Source: Isoetes taiwanensis (lineage: Eukaryota; Streptophyta; Lycopodiopsida; Isoetales; Isoetaceae). Taken from it: DNA of 64,000 bases. A program made the translations under genes and the position numbers. Numbering within the stretch: position 1 is the first letter of the stretch; each line of letters starts with the position of its first letter. Positions 8,459 through 20,797 of the stretch are shown piece by piece. The stretch covers positions 33,683,123 to 33,747,122 of the forward strand of contig JAJEKV010000002.1 in assembly GCA_021234155.1 (NCBI GenBank). The letters run 5' to 3'. Under the pieces are notes generated by a model. It made no database searches and had not been told where the DNA came from. It saw only the letters and a list, made by a program, of their open reading frames with translations.

Positions 8459-11400
8459 ACATTCCTTGGATGGGGACGTCCCTCCTCACATCTCCTATTT
8501 ATTCTGTCTCTTCTCTCATTTTCATTCATCGGCGTTCTCTTGAGCTAGTTTTTCTCCTCCTTCTCTATCCTACCAGCAAATTTCTTCTCCAACTAGATTC
8601 TTTAATTCATTGGATTCTATTCTCTGTTCTATTCTTACATAGTTCGGATTCTTCCAGTCATCCCTCATCAATCGATTCTTCTCTATCTGTCTTTGATGTT
8701 GATTCTGGCAGGTCCCATTTTTTCACCTTGAACTTGAGCCGCCCTCGACTCTTTCTATGAGGAGCAGTTGTACTACTTCGTCTTCTGGCGAGCTTGTCAT
8801 GCTTGGTTTTGCGGATCTTAGGGTTTTTGTTATTTTCGTGTTGCTTGGTGTGCTGAGTTTTCTTGCTCTGAGCGTGCTCGTCCTTTCATTTTCTGGTGGT
8901 CTGTATTCAGTTTCTTGCAGTTTCTGTCTTCTCCGAGACCTTCTTTGTGTTTATTAGCAGTGATACTATTGATTTAAATTTGTTTCTGCCGTTGTAGTTT
9001 CTAGGCCATAGATATTTTAACGCAGTCGTTTCTATTTTGCCGTTGTTGCTTTGCTTAACACAGTTTCATCTCTCGCAATTTGTCTTTTAGTTTTTTGCTA
9101 GGGTTAGATTTAAAGCTTTTTTGTTCACATCTCAAAGAAGATTTTTTGCAGAATCGACGGTGGCAAACTAGATCGGCGAGCGGTCATCTCCATTTTGGCA
9201 GGCCGTGAGGCTGATTCGGCAACCGGAGGTATTTGAGTCACGGTTTAACTTTGGATTCCGTGAGCATCCTTTTTAGGGCAGGGAAGTCATCGGAATAAGA
9301 GGGAAAACGCTTCAATCCACCGCCTGTTCATGCTTCTGGCAGCCCATCAAAATCGTTCTTTTGTTGCATCTGTGAGTTCCAGCCAGATCTGCTTATGCTG
9401 CCCGGATATCCATGGAGTACAACTGATGCCCCTTATGAAAAATCTTCAGCAGGTTAGTATGTTCTTTTGCATCTACAAATTCCATGAATGGCAGCCAAGT
9501 TGCCTCCTATGTAAGATCGTCAGCAGATTAGCAGGTTAGTGATGCTCTTTTGCTTAATTTCAACTTGCCAAGCCCTGATGTTCGTTGCATCTGTACACAT
9601 TTTTCCCATTGTTTGTCCAAGCCCTGTTTATGGTTATATTTATGATCATATGAGCTAGGAGCTGCATATATGAGGGCCATTTTTTGATAGATATTAACAT
9701 TTCTGAGAATTTGAAGTGGTTTTTTAGAAATCATTCTATTCCTTACTGAAGACTTGGCGTACCCATCCCGAGGTTTTCGTTGCTTAAACCATTTCATTCT
9801 ATGCCGAGTTGATTCATCCTTGCAACCGTGAGGTTTAACTGTTTAATTGGGGCAATTTTGAGTAGTCTTATAGATTGGCTTGTGTTTAGACTTGTATATT
9901 TTTGCTTTCATTGATGCGATGGTTTTTGCTTTCATTTTGCTTTCATAGGCTTGTACGTTCCGATCAATTAATGTGTTATTCCAGCTTTCAGGTTCTTAAC
10001 CAATTAATGTTATGTTGAGATTTTACTGCAGCCATTAAGGCACTTGTTGCATGCTTCCCATATATCTATACGTGGATCCTGCATCTTGTTCTTCTGGACC
10101 CTTGTTTACTAGCCTTTTCTTCTGAATTGCGACATTTTCGTGGATTGCATGTAGTGCAATGTTATCTCCTTTTTCTGGAAATGATGCTTCTTAATATACA
10201 CAACAAACTCAGCATGATACTTTGTGCTTTGGGACATACGCTCAGTGGGAGCACAGGCAAAGGCCAGCTTGAGTTCCGATTGGCTTGTGGTGGAGATGCA
10301 TGGGTTTGGCTCCATAGGTACAGGTTTAAGTCCTTCCATTTTCTTCTTTTGCCATCATAACATATTCATACGGAAATTATATTTTTTCACTTTGTTTACT
10401 CTATTTTTTCTATCCATGATTAATATAGCTTACTTGATCATTTCTATATTTCGGCTTTGTGACTGGCTTTGACTCAGATGGTTGGGTTGGTCTGCCTAGT
10501 TTGATCCTCGGTCGGGGTACTGGCATAGTATATTTTTTGCTTTGACATGTTTCTCATTGGCACTCTTAAGTCTCCCTTTTTGATATTCCAGTTTCCAAAG
10601 TTCTCTTGGGCTTGGTTTTTTATTTTTAAAGCATGTTTATCTTGACGTAATGGTAAATCAAACCTAGTCTTGGATGCAGCTCCTGTTGTATAGTTGCGAA
10701 ATATTGCGTCTCTTTCCTTATATCTATTTGTTGTTCCACTCTTGCATGGGATGTTTATAGTGCTCCCATTACGTGGTTTCTTTCTCGGGCTTTGTGCATA
10801 TTTGACCTAGATGTTACTCCTTTAGATAGTATTGCATCGTGTATTACTCAGTCCCTTCGTTTTGTTTTCATACATTGGATCCTTTCCTCAATATGCACGA
10901 ATTGATGCATTTTGCTATATTTGTTGGACATTGTGGCTCGGGTGGACAACGGTCTAGCATGTCCCTTTTACATTGTTTCATTGTTTAGTAGTCACTTTTG
11001 GTCTGTTTCAATTTAATCGGACTGCTGGTCTTTGTTTTGATGTTTTTGGTCTTACCATTGTCATCTTGCACCCTTGGATCATTCTAGTTGTGGATAGCTA
11101 TTATCTTGTTTTTTATTGTGCACCCGTGGAGTGTTCTATATTTTATGGGGCATGGCTTGTGTCTTTATTTGTCGCTCTCATATTCATTCTAGTTATATCT
11201 TATCAAGGTCAGGTCGGCTCCTATCTTTCCTTTTAGCCCCCCTTTGCACTTGAGTCCCCTTTTAACCCCTGTTTGTCCATGAGTTCTAGTAATCTTATCT
11301 CACGTCTATCTTGCCATTTTTGGCCATTTTCTTCTTATTAGATTCGTTTTTTTTTTTTTTTTTTTTTTTCTCTAATTATGTTTATTGATCTATCAGCTCC

Positions 11401-12071
11401 TTATTTCATGTTTTATTGATTTTCCCTTGTTTCACTTACCTAATTGGCTCTACCCATTCCTTTTTTGCTTTGTGGCCTCTTCGACTCGGTTCCCTCTTGC
11501 ACTGTATTACCGTATGTTTTTCTTTCATTCTATGAGATTTTTTCCTCCGCATTCATCTTGACTATTATTTGTTGTTCTGTTTTCACTCGTTTTATTTTCC
11601 TTACCCATCATATTCTACCCTATAACTCTGTATGGTGTGGTTCCCTGTTGTACCTAGTTCTTTTTATCTAGTATTCTTCTGTTCCATGAGCTCCTTTCAT
11701 CCATTCCTTGGTCTTTTTCCTCCTGAGCTGTCACTCGATTTGTTTGACTCCTTGTTCGATTGGAATCCAATTCCTCTTTTTTGCTCCATTTTTCTAGTTG
11801 GCATATGTTGGTTATATAGCTCCACTGGCATTTTCTTGTTGTGGTTTTACTTCTTTTATGGTGGTTCATGTGAATATATTCTCACATACTTTGTTGCAAT
11901 ATTAATTGTTGTGCGCGTGTCCTATGACTTTGTTGATACATTTACTATTCTTCTTTGGTCCATTTGTTTTGCTCGTTCCTTGCTCCCTTTGGTTTGTTTA
12001 ATCCATATACCATTGGTCGTTCTTCTATTGCCTTGTCCCTTAGCGAGTCTCGTTGCTTTGCTTTTTTCGTT
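8459..12071. other. Pyrimidine-rich non-coding insertion, left part
   Basis: This is long T/C-rich plus-strand sequence. The frames in it (for example 8344-8760, 11632-12171) are hydrophobic Leu/Phe/Ser strings produced by composition, with no domain. A T-run lies at about 11346-11370. It separates two parts of one transposase gene, so it is inserted DNA or a greatly enlarged intron. No LTR, RT or other element signature was recognised. Confidence 0.55.
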
Positions 12072-12432
12072 TGTTACAACGCCCTGGAAGGGGCCAAGTT
12101 TGGCTACCATGAACCCCCTGGATTCCCCACTCCTCGAGTCCCTTGGACTCCCCACGCCAGACTTGTGTTGATCCCCTGGATCAATACTGCAACATCGTGC
12201 AGTTCTCTAATCATTCCCAGAACGATTCTCCATGCCTCCCCTTCTTGAGATCCATGATCTCTTATATAGGGTACCTACTCTTGTGGCATGCCGCCACGTG
12301 TATGCATGCATGCATATGGACTCTTGGATATGCCACTTGTCACCTTTAATCCTTAGGTTTAATGGTCCTATGACCTAGGGACCAACATATGTATATAACA
12401 TATGACTTAGGGCCTAACCTATGTTCGTAACA
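12072..12432 (-). repeat. 3' LTR (left copy)
   Basis: It starts TGTTACAACGCC and ends TTCGTAACA on the plus strand, and pairs with 17266-17633. It lacks the 7-bp GCCTCCT present in the other LTR. Confidence 0.92.
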
Positions 12433-12446
12433 TACCTCCCCCTTTC
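12433..12446 (-). promoter_or_regulatory. Polypurine tract
   Basis: On the minus strand GAAAGGGGGAGGTA lies immediately before the left LTR. This is the expected plus-strand primer position. Confidence 0.8.
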
Positions 12447-12487
12447 AAATCCTTGGTCCCCAAGGATCATGGGAGTATGTGTATCTT

Positions 12488-12750
12488 GAAACCCATTCCT
12501 TGGGTCACCCGGTGACCATGGTTTCACCATCTAGTCCATTTGAAACCCTTTCCCTAAATCACCTCGTGATCATGGTTTTGTCTTCTCGTCCCTTCAGAAA
12601 CCCGTTCCCTGGATCACCCTGTGATCATGGTTTCATCCTCTAGTCCCTTCCAAAACCCGTTCCCTGGATCACCCTGTGATCATGGTTTCATCCTCTAGTC
12701 CCTTCCGAAACCCGTTCCCTGGATCACCCTGTGATCATGGTTTCATAGCT
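12488..12750. repeat. 55-bp minisatellite inside LTR element, 5 copies
   Basis: Units start near 12488, 12542, 12597, 12652 and 12707. Each contains AAACCCGTTCCCTGGATCAC and GTGATCATGGTTTCATCCTC or close variants. The last three are nearly identical, the first two diverged. Confidence 0.9.
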
Positions 12751-15700
12751 CATTCTTTAGCGGACGTCCTACTTGCCATCCCTGATGCAAGTCTCTAATT
12801 CTTTAGTTTTAGGTAACTGACCTCATATTGACTCCACTAATCCTTCCGTGTTATCAAGGGATTTTGAGTCAGATGAGGATTTGGCTGCATGTACACTTCA
12901 CTTTCCCATGTGGCCTTGGGAAGTGACTGATCTCGCCACAAGATCTAGTACTCTGCAATACTCTTATTGCACAGCCTCCGAATGCGAGTGTCTAGAATCG
13001 CCTCAGGAGTTACCTCAGAGCTAAGGGCTAGGAGTACTGTCACAATCTTTGGACAACATTGCTTTCTTGAGTTGACTTATGCGAAATAGGGTGCACTCCT
13101 AATCCATTCATAAGTTCTAACTCAACTCATATGCTGTCTTCATTGACTCTTCCTGAGTCCAGCATATTGGGACATCTATAACTAATGGTCTCAAGGTTCT
13201 TACCTTGCCACTAGTATTATAATACCTATTTGGAACCTTGTGTCTATTCTTCTACCAAGAACCCCAGGTTCTTTATGACACATGTACCAACTTTTTGGAC
13301 TAGAACAGAGGCCCACTTTATCCCTTAGTTGACACTTAGTGCAACTAAGTACCTGGTGCTAGTCATGTGAATTCACTAACCTATGTGAATTCAATATTCT
13401 TGATCCCAGATCTAAGAACACTATGCTACAAAAGACCCTGCTTCTTATAAGCAATACAGTGGTAATGACCATAGACTCCCCCAGAAATCTAATTAGAAAC
13501 AAGATTCTAATAATTGTACCACTCACACTCTGATCATTTATCAGAGATTTTTTGCAACATTAACCCCAGGTTAATCCTTGCATTTCTAGAGACCTTGCTC
13601 TATAAATACCCAGTACACCAATTATGGCTAATCATGAATTCTAATTGGATTCTCTATCACAACTCCCATAGTTGATTATCTTCTGCCAAGCAGCTCAAGA
13701 ATCCTTATATTCATGTATACTACTTTGATAACAAGTAGTAATGGTTCAGACTCTGCCCTTTTAGGTCTCCATGGCATGCCTGGCCCTGCCAGCATAACGC
13801 CATTCCTCTAGGGAAACTTTCTTCCTAAGTCTGACAACCTTCATATCTTTATTAGGTGAACTCTTTCCTCAACAATTTTGGGTTCCACATTCACATTCCA
13901 GTTTGTGACCCCTTTTTCTTAGGGTAGAATAAGCTAGGAAATCCTTTTCCTCCCCCTTTCAAAAAATCAAGCAATCCTTTGCTTTTGGAAGTGAATTCTT
14001 AAAGTCATATGCATCCAATTTACAGCTTGACATAGAACTTATCTATTACTCAGCTTGAATAATATACTAATAGGAGTTTTGGCCACTCTCTAAGCCCTGC
14101 TTATAAGAGTTTTGACTATTCCCTAAATTAACATATGCTGGTGTTCTTAGTCAAGCCTCACTGGAACCCAAATACCTTGCCTTGCAAGATTGAGCAAGAA
14201 GACCTTTAAGTCTATGCTCACACTCTTTCTATAGAGCCAACGGTTCTAACTACCTTACTTCTTGACTTTGTTGGCTTCCATAGCTTAACCCCCCAAGTAA
14301 TGCATCATCAATTCGAAATTTGATTTGCAAGCCCAACCAACGCATTGGCATAGACCACTTCCAGGTCTCTTACATGCTTAATTTGTGGGGTACTTTGATG
14401 CTCATGCCATATTGACTCTCAAAGATCATGATTCTAGTAGATTCCTCATCAAGGAACTACTCTCTCACTTGACATAAGTCACTAGACTTTGTCATTATTA
14501 GCTCTAAATGATCTGTTCAATAGGCATCATCGATCTCCTAGGGACCATTGCGTCATAAGTGAAGCACCATTATGCTCCATCCATAATACAGAGTTCATGC
14601 AAAAAGCCAAGCAACTCAGTTTAACACGATTAATTGGCCTTGCAAACTCTAACTTATAGAATTACATGGACCTTGGTTTCCACCACTTCCTAAATGATAT
14701 CACCATGTTTTCCATACCATAACTCTCATTAGAGGTTCTTGTTGTGCTTAGCTTTGCTTTTCATGCTTTGACTTAGAGCTAATCCAAGTCATTCTCGACT
14801 TTTCTCAATAGCACAATCCTTATGGTTGCATCACATGACTTACCTAAGTCAACTGCAACTTTCATTGGTCCACCAGTACCACAGCTTCTTGACCTCGTCA
14901 AAAGCTTTTCATTGTACTAACCCCTAACTCATACTTGAACTTCATTCAAGATTCTTATGGGGCTTTGATTTCCCAGAATACACTTTCAACCATTGGCAGC
15001 CAAGCCAGCAAAATTTTCAACCTCAAGACACTCTCAAAGGGTGAAACTATTCTTATACGGCTTGCCCCTTACTGAGATCCTCTCCCGAAAGTGAATAACT
15101 CTTATCAATGGGAAATTCATAATTATTAGGTTTGAATTATGTGCCATAAAGTCAATTTCCTTTACTACTTGTTCTAACACATATTCACTGCTTTGCCAAT
15201 CTATGGCTATAAGGCATAATATACATCTCATAATACCTATACAAGCCCAGCTTATATATTGCGACCCATATGTTTTACCCCAAGCCCCGCTTGAACATAC
15301 TGGGCAATAAGATGTATTCACAACTCCTAGTTGTGTATAGATGTAGGAATATAACTTTACTAACATTCTTGTTTCCAAACAAGAGATATTGAAATTTTCT
15401 AACCAATCTCAGTAACTTAGTTTGAACATAGGTATTTATATGGAACTACACAGTCCAATCAATTATATTGTAGCTTGATTCATCCTTGGCATCTTTCCAA
15501 AGACACCCTTTAAAATCAATTTACCAAACGCTACAATAATCTATTGGATGCATCCATATGATCCTAGTTGAATCTGTTTGCTTCTTTATTTATTTTAAGT
15601 GCTCTTCCCAGAAGAACCCCTTAAAATGACTAACAAGTTGCTTTGCAATAACTATCTTACAGTTTCTCCCTGATAAGTTCTCAACCTTATCAGTACTGCA

Positions 15701-17251
15701 ACTTGTATTCTGTAGATGCGTTAGCTAGCATCTTTAGCTATAGTACTTTTAAACTATAGATTCCATGTGTAGATGTTCATCTATGGAGGTTATTTTCTTG
15801 ACCCAACAATCGCAGATTGTATATGTTCCTTTGGAAAAGGAATACCTCAAGCTAAGTTAATTTGTTGCCACTTTCCTTTATGCAACCAAGATCCTTCTTG
15901 TTGCCTATAGAAAAGCATATACAAGGCATAAAACCTTTAAATCCCTTCAAAATTCCTCCCTAGAATTCAAGGACCTTATTCTCAACACTTACCACGTGTT
16001 GTTATTCCCAAGGGTTACTATGTTCCAAGGAACTAGTCAGAACTTCCGAGTATCCACAATATTTCCCAAATATTGTGCACTTCTAGCCCAAATCCTAGGT
16101 CGTGCACTAGTGACCCCTTGAGTCAATAGTAATATATCCGTCACCAATTCCCTACAAGGATTGGTTAAAGGAACATGCAACCTCGTACCACCCTACCCAG
16201 TAGAGTGAGCCAATGATCCCAGATCAAGTGGTTATCACGGGCATCAATATTCGCATTGGATAGACTACTTACGCCACACTACCCAGTAGTGTGCGTCAAC
16301 TGGGCATGATCCCAGATCATGACACCCTATGATGCACTCATTGAAAGGGATCTTTAGAGGGCAATAGCGCTTTTTGTTAAAGCATAATTTCTCTTAGTTC
16401 CCTGAACGTAAAGACACTCTTCAAAAGAATCATCTTCAAAAGAATCATCCTGGATATCAAAATCAATCAACTAATTTTAAAAACTCAAAGCTCTAGGGGT
16501 CTTATGTTAAGCATATTCACATGCTCCAGGGTATGACCCATCTCCATGTGGTTCGTCTATGTTCCACTACTGAGCCCCCGACTCCTCATGACGAAACCAC
16601 CTAACACTCTTGGAGTGCTATACCAATGTTACAACCTATTTTCCTTTCAGCAAACCCAGTTTGCAAGAATGCAGTAGGTGGTACTACCAACAAGTGCCCT
16701 TGGCCCTTGTTCATTACTAGTTCAACTAGTACCAACATTAGCTAAAATCGTAAATATTAACTAAGGTAAATAACAACCCATTAAAACCTCCCCTTTAATT
16801 TTTAATGGTTGATAACAGGGAACAAAATCCCTGATTTCTTTAATGGGCTGATAATGGGTCCTGGTTACCCTTAACAAAAAATCACAGAATCGAAAATCTC
16901 AGAATCTAGTGATTCCGTGCCTGCCAGGATCGATCACTCCAGGCTGCTCGGTACTCGGATTGCCACGAAATTTGGCAGGTAAGCATTTCGGCCCTAAACG
17001 CTCCTGCTCGTAAATTTTCAGCTCAAACCGAGCTGTTTTGCAAAATCCGTTTTTCCAGGCCCCAAACATGATTTAGCAAGCCCTGCTTGCCCAGAGACTG
17101 CTACAGCGATTTCACATTGGCTTCTCAGGTCCCCAGGAGCCTGAAGAACGATTCTAAGGCCAAACCTTTGCACTTCGTGGATGCTCCAGAAATTGCTCTC
17201 AAGTTCTGCTCTCTTAACTGCGGCACAGCCTCGAACCCAGCATCAAACTTA
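12751..17251. other. LTR element interior, no intact genes
   Basis: No long frame is present on either strand. The longest, 15378-15034 on minus (114 codons), contains IAIDWQSSEYVLEQVVKEID. That is faintly like the Ty1/copia RNase H region, so the interior could be a much-eroded copia body. The match is too weak to call. An imperfect repeat (CAAGTGGTTATCACGGGC / CTGGGCATGATCCCAGATCA area) lies at 16200-16330. Confidence 0.5.
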
Positions 17252-17264
17252 GGCTCTGATACCA
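17252..17264 (-). promoter_or_regulatory. tRNA primer binding site (initiator Met)
   Basis: The minus strand reads TGGTATCAGAGCC, one base from the right LTR. It is complementary to the 3' end of plant initiator-Met tRNA, which fixes the element's orientation. Confidence 0.93.
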
Positions 17265-17265
17265 A

Positions 17266-17633
17266 TGTTACAACGCCCTGGAAGGGGCCAAGTTTGGCTA
17301 CCATGAACCTCCTGGATTCCCCACTCCTCGAGTCCCTTGGACTCCCCACGCCAGACTTGTGTTGATCCCCTGGATCAATACTGCAACATCGTGCAGTTCT
17401 CTAATCATTCCCAGAACGATTCTCCATGCCTCCCCTTCTTGAGATCCATGATCTCTTATATAGGGTACCTACTCTTGTGGCATGCCGCCACGTGTATGCA
17501 TGCATGCATATGGACTCTTGGAGCCTCCTTATGCCACTTGTCACCTTTAATCCTTAGGTTTAATGGTCCTATGACCTAGGGACCAACATATGTATATAAC
17601 ATATGACTTAGGGCCTAACCTATGTTCGTAACA
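17266..17633 (-). repeat. 5' LTR (right copy)
   Basis: It pairs with 12072-12432 and is adjacent to the primer site, so it is the promoter LTR. A minus-strand TATATAAG lies at 17455-17462. Confidence 0.92.
17455..17462 (-). promoter_or_regulatory. TATA box in 5' LTR
   Basis: CTATATAAGAG on the minus strand inside the 5' LTR is a good TATA match. The same motif is at 12261-12268 in the other LTR. Confidence 0.6.
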
Positions 17634-17638
17634 TCGTT

Positions 17639-19965
17639 GTATATTTTGGTGTTTAGTTGCTCAAGCTCATTATTTGGGTCTTGTAATGCTGCTTTAATAT
17701 AGTGTGTACTTTTAGCAGATTGAGACATGGTTGCTTGCTCACCTGGGTTCTATAACTTTTGTTGCTCTTTTTGTGGTGTTGTTTCTCTTGTTGCCATTGC
17801 CCCATTTGTTGGTCCCTTGATTTCAATTCTTTTCGTTCATACTGGATAGGTTCCTAGGTTCTTTTGCTTCCTTACGAACTTGTTGTTGAGCACTCATGTG
17901 CTCATTTGCATCACTTGCCCATTGTTTCTCTTCTTATTTTTGCTTTACTTGCCATTACTCCCGTTGGTCTCTCTAATCTCCCTTGCCTCGCTATTCAGAA
18001 CTCGCTCTTGGGGTTTTATTTGCTTTTGAATTATCATACTCTGTCCTTTGTCCTTTGTTATTTTGTATCTTATTTCTCTTATGTAACCCATGTTTCTATT
18101 GTTTATTCTTACCTTTTCGCTCAGTCATGGCCTTTTTGTCTACGTCTGCTTCATTTTCTTTTGCTTGCTCATGTCCTCTCTATATATCACATGCCTTCTT
18201 GTTTGGTCTTTTTTATTCGTACCCTATTTCTTCCCTTTGACCTCCTTTTATTCTGTTAACCTTCAAGCTATTGCTTTTTCGTGAACTTTCAAGTTATTGC
18301 TTATTTCATTTCTTTCTTGTTGCTATCATACACATTGTCACCTGTGTTTGCTCAATTTTCTTGTTTGCCCTTGGTTTTTGGTACCCTTGGTCACTTCAGT
18401 TATATCTCTTCTCCATCTTTTTTGAGGTTGCATTGTCACCTTCTCCTTTTTGTCATTGTTTGGTATCAGTTGTTCCATTGTTTCTTATTTGTGTCCTATT
18501 TGCTTTCATTTGATTCTGTACCATGTCTTAGTTTAGCACCATGTGGCTCACTTTTCCATTTCCCTGCCTAGTTCTCTTCTTATGTTTGATAACGCTATGC
18601 TTTTGTTATAGGGTGTCATTTTTCCATTTCCCTGCCTAGTTCTCTTCTTATGTTTGATTACGCTATGCTTTTGTTACATTTTCTCCACTGTCTCTTTTGT
18701 TACATTTTCTCCCTTGTCCAATGTTCCCTTGGTCATATCTGCATTTTCTATTTCATTTGCCCCATTAGGTTGTTTCCTTTTTCACTTCTTGTCCCCTGTT
18801 CTTCGCCTCCTTTTTCTTATTTGCTCCTTTAATCTATTCACTATTTTGCTTTGTTGCCCCCTTTTATTTTCTTTCTTTTGTCTTTTCGGATGGCATCATG
18901 TTTGCTTAGCCCTTTGTTTTGTTTTGTTTTGTTTTAGTTCTTCCGTCTCCCTCACCTCTTGTTTTGCCTGGATTTTTCCCTTGGCTCTAATTATCTCAGT
19001 TACTCCATAGCTTTGCTTAGCCTTCTCTTCTTCTTCTTCTTTTTGTTTGTCCCATTTGCCTGATCTATTCTAGCCATCCTATTCTACCATTTTCTCCCGT
19101 CATTTTGTTTTATCTTTGTTCCTCTCGTCAGCCTAGTTTGCTCTATTTTTTTAGGGAGATTCCTCTTCTATCGGCCACTTGGTTGTGCTATAGGACCCAT
19201 CCTAGGAATGCCACGGTTTCATTTTTTCTCGGCGTGGCACTGTGGCCTCCGAGGTTATTGTTTCATTTTCATTCTCTCTCGGCGTGGCACTGTAGCCTCC
19301 GAGGCAGCACTAATCAAACATTTTTCCCGCGATGGTCATTTTGCGGACGGTTTGGCACTAGAATTTTATTCATGTTTTCTCTCAATGTGGCATTGTAGCC
19401 TCTGAGTCAATATTTATTATTCATGTTTTCTCTCGGCGTGGCGCTGTTGCCTCCGAGATCATATTTATTGTTTTTTCTCGGCGTGGCGCTTTAGCCTTCG
19501 ATGCAGCACTAATCGGTTGTTTTTTTTCCGCGATGGTCATTCCGTGGACGGTTCCCGATTGGTCGGCTGTTGTTTCTTTCTCGGCGTGGTCCTGGAGCCT
19601 CCGAGTCCTCTTGCCTATGGCATCTAACTCATTGACGGGTTATTTTTCTTTCAGCCTTCATTCTGCAGGATTGTTTAAGGTCTTGTGGTTGCCATAGTGC
19701 GTGGGGTCGTGCTTCAGCCATTTGCTTGGGTTTCCTCAAAAACCTAAGAAGGCGTGGTTCTTCTTCCCGATGAGGAGCAGTCACCAAGTCTTCTCACCTT
19801 TGCATCGACCAAGTGGCGGATAAAACCATCTTTTATGTTGTATTCTTCAGTTTCATCATGCTCCCGATGATTGTCTAGTTTCAGAGCATTTAAAGTTCAT
19901 ATTTTTAAATTTATCTATCCCTAGTGAGGGATCCATTTGTACTCAATGTTTTACAAAGCTCAATG
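17639..19965. other. Pyrimidine-rich non-coding insertion, right part
   Basis: This continues the T/C-rich DNA interrupted by the LTR element. Frames are compositional. A structured hairpin-repeat zone occupies 19228-19605. The insertion ends somewhere between about 19850 and 19970, where transposase coding resumes. CAATGAGAAC near 19958-19967 is a rough inverse of GTTCTATTG at 8433-8441, a possible weak terminal pairing. Confidence 0.5.
19228..19605. repeat. Six copies of a 26-nt hairpin motif
   Basis: CTCGGCGTGGCACTGTGGCC followed by TCCGAG starts at 19228. Variants start at 19278, 19381, 19432, 19477 and 19580. The ends CTCGG/CCGAG pair and an inner GGC/GCC can pair. In the 19381 copy one G-C pair is replaced by A-T on both sides. 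A longer unit containing GCAGCACTAATC and CGCGATGGTCATT is duplicated at 19304 and 19503. Confidence 0.8.
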
Positions 19966-19969
19966 AGAA

Positions 19970-20642
19970 CACCACTTCACTTGATATTAAAAGATTTTTT
20001 TGGGAAGTTAAAGCAGGAGAAGTCGATAGGCGTAAGGAATGGGGAGCACATACGGTGAAGGATACTCAAAAAATTCATAGTGTACGCGCATTCAGCTTGG
20101 GATCAACAACTCAATTACAGGTTCGAAGATTCTCATGCTTTTGTAGTTTTTGTTTAGATGAATATTGGGATAGATGCGAGAATACGGCATATGTGAATAA
20201 GTGGGAACTGGTAGAAATTGAACCTGCTTCTTCATCTACTTGTGATGCAATTGAGGTTAGAAAGTCACAAAGGCCCTTATATTCAGGTGTTAATATTGCT
20301 GACCGGGTAAGATGTGGAGATTACTTTGCAGTGGCAGCACCAAAAAACAACCCTGAAGGGGATGACTTTTGGTTGCTTGCATGTACAAGGGAGAAGTATG
20401 TAGTGGAAAAAGACTTCAAAGATAATGGAACGTGGTTCTTAAAAGGTGAAAGTATATTAGAAGGAACTTACTTCAAAAAAATTCCAAGTTCAAAGAGAGG
20501 TTATGAATTATGTTCTCAAGAAGGAGCTGCAAAGGTTTACTCTACACAAGTATGTGGTGTTAGAATCCCACTAATGAAAGGAAATTATGCTATCAAAGGA
20601 CATCCTGTATTTCACCTTCTAGATCCTAAGGATGAAGAATAG
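19970..20642 (+). pseudogene. DDE transposase of large element, C-terminal region
   Basis: In-frame coding runs from about TTSLDIKRFFWEVKAGEVDR through GAHTVKDTQKIHSVRAFSLG to a cysteine pattern, FSCFCSFCLDEYWDRCENTAY. It then continues through WELVEIEPASSS, DYFAVAAPKNNPEGDDFWLL and GTWFLKGESILEGTYFKKIP to a stop at 20640-20642. The RFFW...HSVR...CFC...C order is what follows the HGKG..DG block in this transposase family, so it is the lost 3' part of the gene at 7301-8430. The frame itself is intact for over 200 codons. Confidence 0.6.
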
Positions 20643-20671
20643 ATCAGAGCCAACTTACCACCTGTGTTGTC

Positions 20672-20797
20672 AGATGATGATGATGATGGTGATGGTGATG
20701 GTGATGGTGATGGTGATGGTGATGGTGATGGTGATGGTGATGGTGATGGTGATGGTGATGGTGATGGTGATGGTGATGATGGTGATGGTGATGGTGA
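20672..20797. repeat. GATGGT microsatellite
   Basis: About 20 uninterrupted hexamer units flanked by GAT triplets, just past the transposase stop. The Met-Val and poly-His frames across it are artefacts. Confidence 0.97.

Larger units (their letters stand above)
12072..17633 (-). mobile_element. LTR retrotransposon, young, apparently non-autonomous
   Basis: Two near-identical repeats, 12072-12432 (361 bp) and 17266-17633 (368 bp), begin TGTTAC and end GTAACA. The 5-bp target duplication TCGTT flanks them (12067-12071 and 17634-17638). The initiator-Met primer site beside the right LTR and the polypurine tract beside the left LTR put the element on the minus strand. The LTRs appear to differ by about one substitution plus a 7-bp indel (GCCTCCT), so insertion was recent. 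The 4.8-kb interior has no intact gag or pol. It therefore resembles a LARD-type element mobilised by another element's proteins. Confidence 0.9.

Noticed and set aside
8344-12349. Hydrophobic frames resembling membrane proteins (also 17864-19405)
   Set aside because: Leu/Phe/Ser content follows from T/C-rich DNA. Several overlapping frames look equally hydrophobic and none has a domain.
15034-15378. Copia RNase H domain
   Set aside because: Only a faint SSEYV...KEI resemblance in one short frame, in the middle of the interior rather than near the polypurine tract.
8421-19222. GAATGCCACGGTT shared at 8422 and 19206 as a target duplication of the pyrimidine-rich insert
   Set aside because: The second copy lies some 750 bp before coding resumes, so it does not mark the insert border. 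Probably chance or an internal repeat.
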